Of a stretch of DNA of 37,581 nt, positions 34,444 to 37,581 are shown piece by piece. Position numbers and translations under genes: made by a program. Each line of letters starts with the position of its first letter. The first letter of the stretch is position 1. The notes below the pieces were generated by a model. The model searched no databases. It was not told where the DNA came from and saw nothing but the letters and a program-made list of their open reading frames with translations. The stretch is from a virus, in the IMG/VR virus record IMGVR_UViG_3300012351_000018, positions 1 to 37,581 of that record; one strand, given 5' to 3'.

Positions 34444-34749
34444 ATGCCGAAGGGAACTACCGGCGGGGCGTCCAACGCTTGGGAGGACGCTGAGAAGGAG
34501 CTCGTGACGCTCACCCAGAGCATCATCGCTCCCGTGGAAGCCGCTGTTGAGAAGGTCGCGGCCAAGCGTGCTGCCAAGAAGGCCGCTGCTCGGGAGCCTG
34601 CCAAGGCTGCCGCCTCGGAGCCTGCCAAGAAGGACGCAGGCGCTGTAGAGGCTCCGTCCACCGAAGCCGCAGAGAAGGCCGCTGCTCCGGACAAGGCTGA
34701 AGTCCAGTCGTCCATGTCCGACAAGTTCAAGGACGTCCAGGAGGACTAA
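34444..34749 (+). CDS. Ala/Lys/Glu-rich helical head-region protein
   Basis: 101 residues. Start ATG 34444 (MPKGTTGGASNAWEDAEKEL) after GAGAGGAG; the frame is open upstream only through the palindrome. The middle is a charged helix of Ala, Lys and Glu (AAVEKVAAKRAAKKAAAREP), like a histone-H1-type tail or scaffold. The end is MSDKFKDVQED. It could bind DNA or act as scaffold. Unusual among beta-rich neighbours. Stop and next start overlap (TAATG). Confidence 0.6.
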   Translation: MPKGTTGGASNAWEDAEKELVTLTQSIIAPVEAAVEKVAAKRAAKKAAAREPAKAAASEPAKKDAGAVEAPSTEAAEKAAAPDKAEVQSSMSDKFKDVQED

Positions 34750-34967
34750 TGGCTGGCGACGGGGTGACCGGGTGGGATCTCTACTCCACCCTGATTCAGC
34801 AGGCAGAGTACATCGACTACTACCGGTCAATCCCCCCGGTCGCCTGCCCGAACGACGGGGAGCCGCTGCGACTCGGCCCCCCGAACCAACCTGGAGTCTG
34901 GTACTGCCCCTACGACGGGTGGAAGTACCCGAATGACTGGGACCCCGAGACTATGAGCGGAATGTAA
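34749..34967 (+). CDS. Small zinc-ribbon-like head-region protein
   Basis: 72 residues. PPVACPNDGEPLRLGPP and GVWYCPYDGWKYPNDW give two CPxDG knuckles, close to a zinc ribbon lacking one cysteine on each side. Tyr/Trp-rich. Common in the head operon of Streptomyces phages without assigned function. ATG overlaps the previous stop. Confidence 0.62.
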   Translation: MAGDGVTGWDLYSTLIQQAEYIDYYRSIPPVACPNDGEPLRLGPPNQPGVWYCPYDGWKYPNDWDPETMSGM

Positions 34968-34976
34968 GGAGGCCAC

Positions 34977-35258
34977 GTGACTACTACTCGGACCACGACA
35001 GCCACTGTGTCTAGCGTGGCTTCGTCCGCCACGAGCGTGAACCTGTTCGCCACGGCTAGCAACACTCGCATGCGCACCATCTTCAACGACAGTACTTCGA
35101 TGCTGTTCGTCAAGTTCGGGGCGGTAGCTTCCGCCTCCGACTACACGGTACAGATCGCTGCCGGGGCGTTCTTCGAATTCCCCTCCCCGCTGTATGCCGG
35201 ACAGGTTGACGGAATCTGGGCATCCGCAAACGGCAACGCTCGTCTAACCACTTGGTGA
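34977..35258 (+). CDS. Small beta-rich structural protein
   Basis: 93 residues from GTG at 34977 after AAGGAGG. Thr/Ser-rich N-terminus (TTTRTTTATVSSVASSATSV), then LFATASNTRMRTIFNDSTSM and a strand-rich end with FEFPSPLYAGQVDGIWASA. The plan (leader, FNDST, FKFG, VDGIWA) is that of a short phage capsid-surface or base-fibre protein found in several actinophages. Function inferred from neighbourhood. Confidence 0.55.
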   Translation: MTTTRTTTATVSSVASSATSVNLFATASNTRMRTIFNDSTSMLFVKFGAVASASDYTVQIAAGAFFEFPSPLYAGQVDGIWASANGNARLTTW

Positions 35259-35262
35259 CATC

Positions 35263-35865
35263 ATGCCGCTGTTCGCAAAGGACGTTTCGTATCCCACTAC
35301 AGTTACCGGGACCGTCACCACGATCCCCAGCGGCACCCAGACAGTTACGGGTTCCGTCGTTGCCCTCCCCGCGATTCCGGCGGGGAGCAACTTCTACCTA
35401 ACATCGCTTGTCGATGTCATCGGGGTAGTGGCCGCTAACAACTACCTGTCGATCTTCAATCCCGGGGGCAGCGGCAAGACCATCACTATGTACGCCCTGA
35501 GCATCGTCCCGTGGGCCGGGGCAGCCACCTCGGTGTCAGTTTCCATGAACATCTTCCGGGTGACGGCCGCCAGTGCCGGGACCCTGGTGGCTGCGGCCAA
35601 CCTGTCCAAGTTCACCAGCACGTCTCCCAACTCGATCGCGGAAGTACGGTCAGGCAACCCGACCGTCACCACGACCGGTCTGTCCCTCGGAGGCGTTCCC
35701 CCGTCCATCACCTCGTCTGGTTCGGGAGCCAGCCCCAGCGGAGGCGGGGCGGGACCGTCCGGTGCGAGTTTCATGCTGGCTGCCGGTGAGGGTCTGGTTC
35801 TCAAGACCACGGCGGGCAGTACAGCCCAGCTCTGGAACTTCAACCTGATCTGGGCTGAGGCGTAG
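35263..35865 (+). CDS. Beta-rich structural protein (200 aa)
   Basis: ATG at 35263 with weak SD, probably coupled to the preceding gene. Strands through most of the length (TTVTGTVTTIPSGTQTVTGS, NNYLSIFNPGGSGKTITMYA). A Gly/Ser/Pro loop (SGSGASPSGGGAGPSG, about residues 152-167) precedes a closing strand LWNFNLIWAEA. Looks like a virion jelly-roll protein, perhaps a head fibre. The Gly/Ser loop is a likely surface-exposed segment. Confidence 0.55.
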   Translation: MPLFAKDVSYPTTVTGTVTTIPSGTQTVTGSVVALPAIPAGSNFYLTSLVDVIGVVAANNYLSIFNPGGSGKTITMYALSIVPWAGAATSVSVSMNIFRVTAASAGTLVAAANLSKFTSTSPNSIAEVRSGNPTVTTTGLSLGGVPPSITSSGSGASPSGGGAGPSGASFMLAAGEGLVLKTTAGSTAQLWNFNLIWAEA

Positions 35866-35897
35866 GCTTCGACTCCCGACAACAAGGAGGTCTGAGC

Positions 35898-36233
35898 GTG
35901 CCCCTCTACAATTCCTCGGGTCTACCGGCAGGCGACGTGACCGTCACTAACGGGAACCTCGTCATCGGGACGGCCGGGAAAGGCTTGCAGGTCAAGGAAG
36001 GCGCCAACGCCAAGATGGGCACGGCTGTTCTGAACGGGATCACCGAGGTCACTGTGCCCACGACCGGCATAGGCGCCTCGTCCAGAGTCTTCCTGGCCGT
36101 AGAGTCACCCGGCGGGACCGTGGGCGGTCTGGCCTACGTGTCGTCGCGGATCGCGGGGACTTCCTTCGGCATCAAGAGCCTGACGATCGGGGACACGTCC
36201 ACCGTTGCCTGGTTGATAGTGGACCCCGCCTGA
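35898..36233 (+). CDS. Small beta-helix-like structural protein
   Basis: 111 residues from GTG at 35898 after AAGGAGG. NGNLVIGTAGKGLQVKEGAN then AKMGTAVLNGITEVTVPTTG is the repeated motif found at the ends of phage head or tail fibres (the GTAGKGLxVKEGxNAKMG block is widespread in Streptomyces phages). Ends with IAGTSFGIKSLT and VAWLIVDPA. Probably a virion surface trimer. Gap 36234-36323 holds a small CGGGC-ACA-GCCCG hairpin and the next RBS. Confidence 0.65.
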   Translation: MPLYNSSGLPAGDVTVTNGNLVIGTAGKGLQVKEGANAKMGTAVLNGITEVTVPTTGIGASSRVFLAVESPGGTVGGLAYVSSRIAGTSFGIKSLTIGDTSTVAWLIVDPA

Positions 36234-36323
36234 TCTGGGCTACTCTGTGTCTAACAACTTCATCATCTCCTGACCTCGGGCACAGCCCGTAGGACAGAAA
36301 GCGAGTCAAAGGTAGGAGACGCT

Positions 36324-37394
36324 GTGACCATCAATTCCCCGTGTTATACAACGCGCGAGGAAGTCAAATCTGCGCTGGACATCAAGCAGACTGCCCGTAA
36401 TAACGTCCAGGTAGACAGGGCTATCCAGGCTGCCTCGCGTGCCATTGACGGGAAGATGAACCGCGTCTTCTACCCGACCATCGCCACTAAGTTCGTGGAC
36501 TGGCCGAACTTCCAGTACGCCTACCCGTGGCGCATTTGGCTTGATCAGGCAGAGCTCGCAGACGTGACCGTGAACGTTCCGGTCGTCACGAGCGGCGGGA
36601 ACCTGATCAGCAACGCAGACATTTTCTGGGGCCACCCCCGGTACTCCCCTCCGTTCACCTACCTGGAGCTGAACAGGTCGAGTAGCGCGACGTTCGGCCA
36701 GGGGAACACTCCGCAGCGGGACGTCTCGATTACCGGAACGTTCGGGTTCGGCATCGACACACGCCCCGGAGGCGCCCTGGCGGTCGCCATGACCGATACC
36801 ACGGGCACAACTCTCACCGTGACCAACGGGGCGGCCGTAGGGGTAGGTGACGGCCTTCTGATCGGCACTGAGCGTCTGCTCGTCACCGACCGCGCCAACG
36901 TGACTAGTGGCCAGGTACAGCAGGGCGCGGGCGCGGGAACGGTATCCAACGCGGACAACCTTCTCACTGTCACGGACGGCACGAAGTTCTTCCCGGACGA
37001 GGTGGTCACCCTGGGCGGTGAGCGCATGCTCGTCCTGGACGTGACAGGGAACGTCCTCACGGTCAAGCGGGCCTGGGACGGAACAGTCCTGGCCGCTCAC
37101 TCCGGGGCCACGATCTTCGTCAGCCGCGTCCTCACCGTGGCCCGGGGCGTCCAGGGAACGACCGCTGCCACCCACCTGATCTCGACCCCCATCAACGTCC
37201 ACCTCGTCCCCTCCCTTATCCGGCAACTCGCGGTAGCCATGGCCATTACCGAAGTCACCCTGGAGTCGGGCGCCTACGCCACGTCGCAGGGGACGGGAAC
37301 GGCCAAACAGACGAACATCGGCATGGGCCTGTACGCGCTGATGGAATCAGCCTTTGCGGAGTTCGGCCGCAAGGGCCGGACGAGGACGGTCTGA
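36324..37394 (+). CDS. Head-tail adaptor (gp6-like) with inserted beta domains
   Basis: 356 residues from GTG at 36324 after TAGGAGA. N-terminus YTTREEVKSALDIKQTARNN and QVDRAIQAASRAIDGKMNRV is the helical adaptor domain that docks under the portal. Residues about 150-300 hold two related beta modules (TLTVTNGAAVGVGDGLLIGT / ERLLVTD and LLTVTDGTKFFPDEVVTLGG / ERMLVLD), clearly an internal duplication. The C-terminal helix (IRQLAVAMAITEVTLESGAY ... MESAFAEFGRKGR) closes the adaptor fold. The gene continues across the contig junction only as its duplicate last codons at 1-27. Confidence 0.82.
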   Translation: MTINSPCYTTREEVKSALDIKQTARNNVQVDRAIQAASRAIDGKMNRVFYPTIATKFVDWPNFQYAYPWRIWLDQAELADVTVNVPVVTSGGNLISNADIFWGHPRYSPPFTYLELNRSSSATFGQGNTPQRDVSITGTFGFGIDTRPGGALAVAMTDTTGTTLTVTNGAAVGVGDGLLIGTERLLVTDRANVTSGQVQQGAGAGTVSNADNLLTVTDGTKFFPDEVVTLGGERMLVLDVTGNVLTVKRAWDGTVLAAHSGATIFVSRVLTVARGVQGTTAATHLISTPINVHLVPSLIRQLAVAMAITEVTLESGAYATSQGTGTAKQTNIGMGLYALMESAFAEFGRKGRTRTV

Positions 37395-37581
37395 AATGGT
37401 CGAGTTCAACGTCCACCCACACGGCCCAGTTTTCGACGGCCGCGCCTCGGTGGCAGTCCGCGCGTACGAGCCGGAGGTCCGGTACCGGCTGGCCGTAACC
37501 GGAAAGGATATGGTTATTCAGATGCGGGGAGAGGGCCTTCAGAACCCGACAGGTTACTACGAATCCCGTGCGCGCGTCGAA
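37368..37581. repeat. Terminal overlap of a circular assembly (repeat of 1-214)
   Basis: 214 bases aligned without gaps to 1-214. The first 63 are identical; 12 mismatches follow, densest at the extreme end. This is what an unpolished read end produces when a circular or circularly permuted genome is assembled. The unit genome is 37,367 bp. Confidence 0.93.
37396..37581 (+). CDS. Neck protein gene, damaged duplicate of 29-214 (partial)
   Basis: The same start and first 62 codons as the gene at 29-412, but with 12 substitutions, which change residues such as AEAEVR to AEPEVR-like and MLGEVL to MRGEGL. The left copy encodes the conserved family residues, so this copy is the erroneous one. It is an assembly overlap, not a second gene. 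Confidence 0.92.
   Translation, partial: MVEFNVHPHGPVFDGRASVAVRAYEPEVRYRLAVTGKDMVIQMRGEGLQNPTGYYESRARVE

Overview
The window is the complete genome of a tailed siphovirus-type phage of a high-GC actinobacterium, most likely a Streptomyces phage. The grounds are very high GC at third codon positions, frequent GTG starts with 4-base ATGA/GTGA gene overlaps, a DUF1906-type lysin, HK97-type head genes and a long-tail gene set with a tape measure. It is an assembled circle cut at an arbitrary point: bases 37368-37581 repeat bases 1-214 without indels but with 12 mismatches, all in the last 150 bases. The true unit is therefore about 37,367 bp and the right-hand copy is low quality. No integrase or full-length lysogeny repressor is visible.

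Layout. (1) Late rightward block, 28.2 kb through the junction to 11.1 kb: small membrane protein, portal, ClpP-like protease, HK97 capsid protein, an inserted endonuclease VII-type HNH gene, several small beta-rich virion proteins, head-tail adaptor, neck protein, tail terminator, two major-tail-like proteins, tail assembly chaperones with a -1 frameshift, tape measure, minor tail protein, two paralogous tail or receptor proteins, then lysin and holins. (2) Leftward early block, 18.06 to 11.13 kb on the minus strand: a C2H2 zinc-finger protein, SF2 helicase, PD-(D/E)XK nuclease, an SSB-like protein, an Xre repressor and many very small membrane or exported proteins. (3) Rightward early block, 18.1 to 28.1 kb: HTH protein, primase/D5 helicase, a lipoprotein, family A DNA polymerase, Holliday junction resolvase, a four-member array of tiny paralogs, and both terminase subunits.

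Regulation is the most striking part. Early promoters have a TTGACA or TAGACA box, an exact 17-base spacer and a -10 box. The two main ones (18.09 kb leftward and 23.54 kb rightward) place the same structured RNA element within about 5 bases of the predicted transcript start, once on the left and twice in tandem on the right. The right-hand pair is followed by two mutually exclusive hairpins, as in an attenuator. I recognise no known riboswitch in it. Its position at the very start of the early transcripts resembles the put antitermination RNAs of phage HK022, so this is the best candidate for an undescribed system here.

Other notable items: a perfect parS-like 16-mer at the tip of a late terminator; a cloverleaf, tRNA-like structure after the HNH gene; a terminase large subunit broken by one base in front of its Walker A motif; and a primase/helicase whose open frame runs on through a whole second gene. 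The last two may be sequencing errors in T runs or may be recoding sites.
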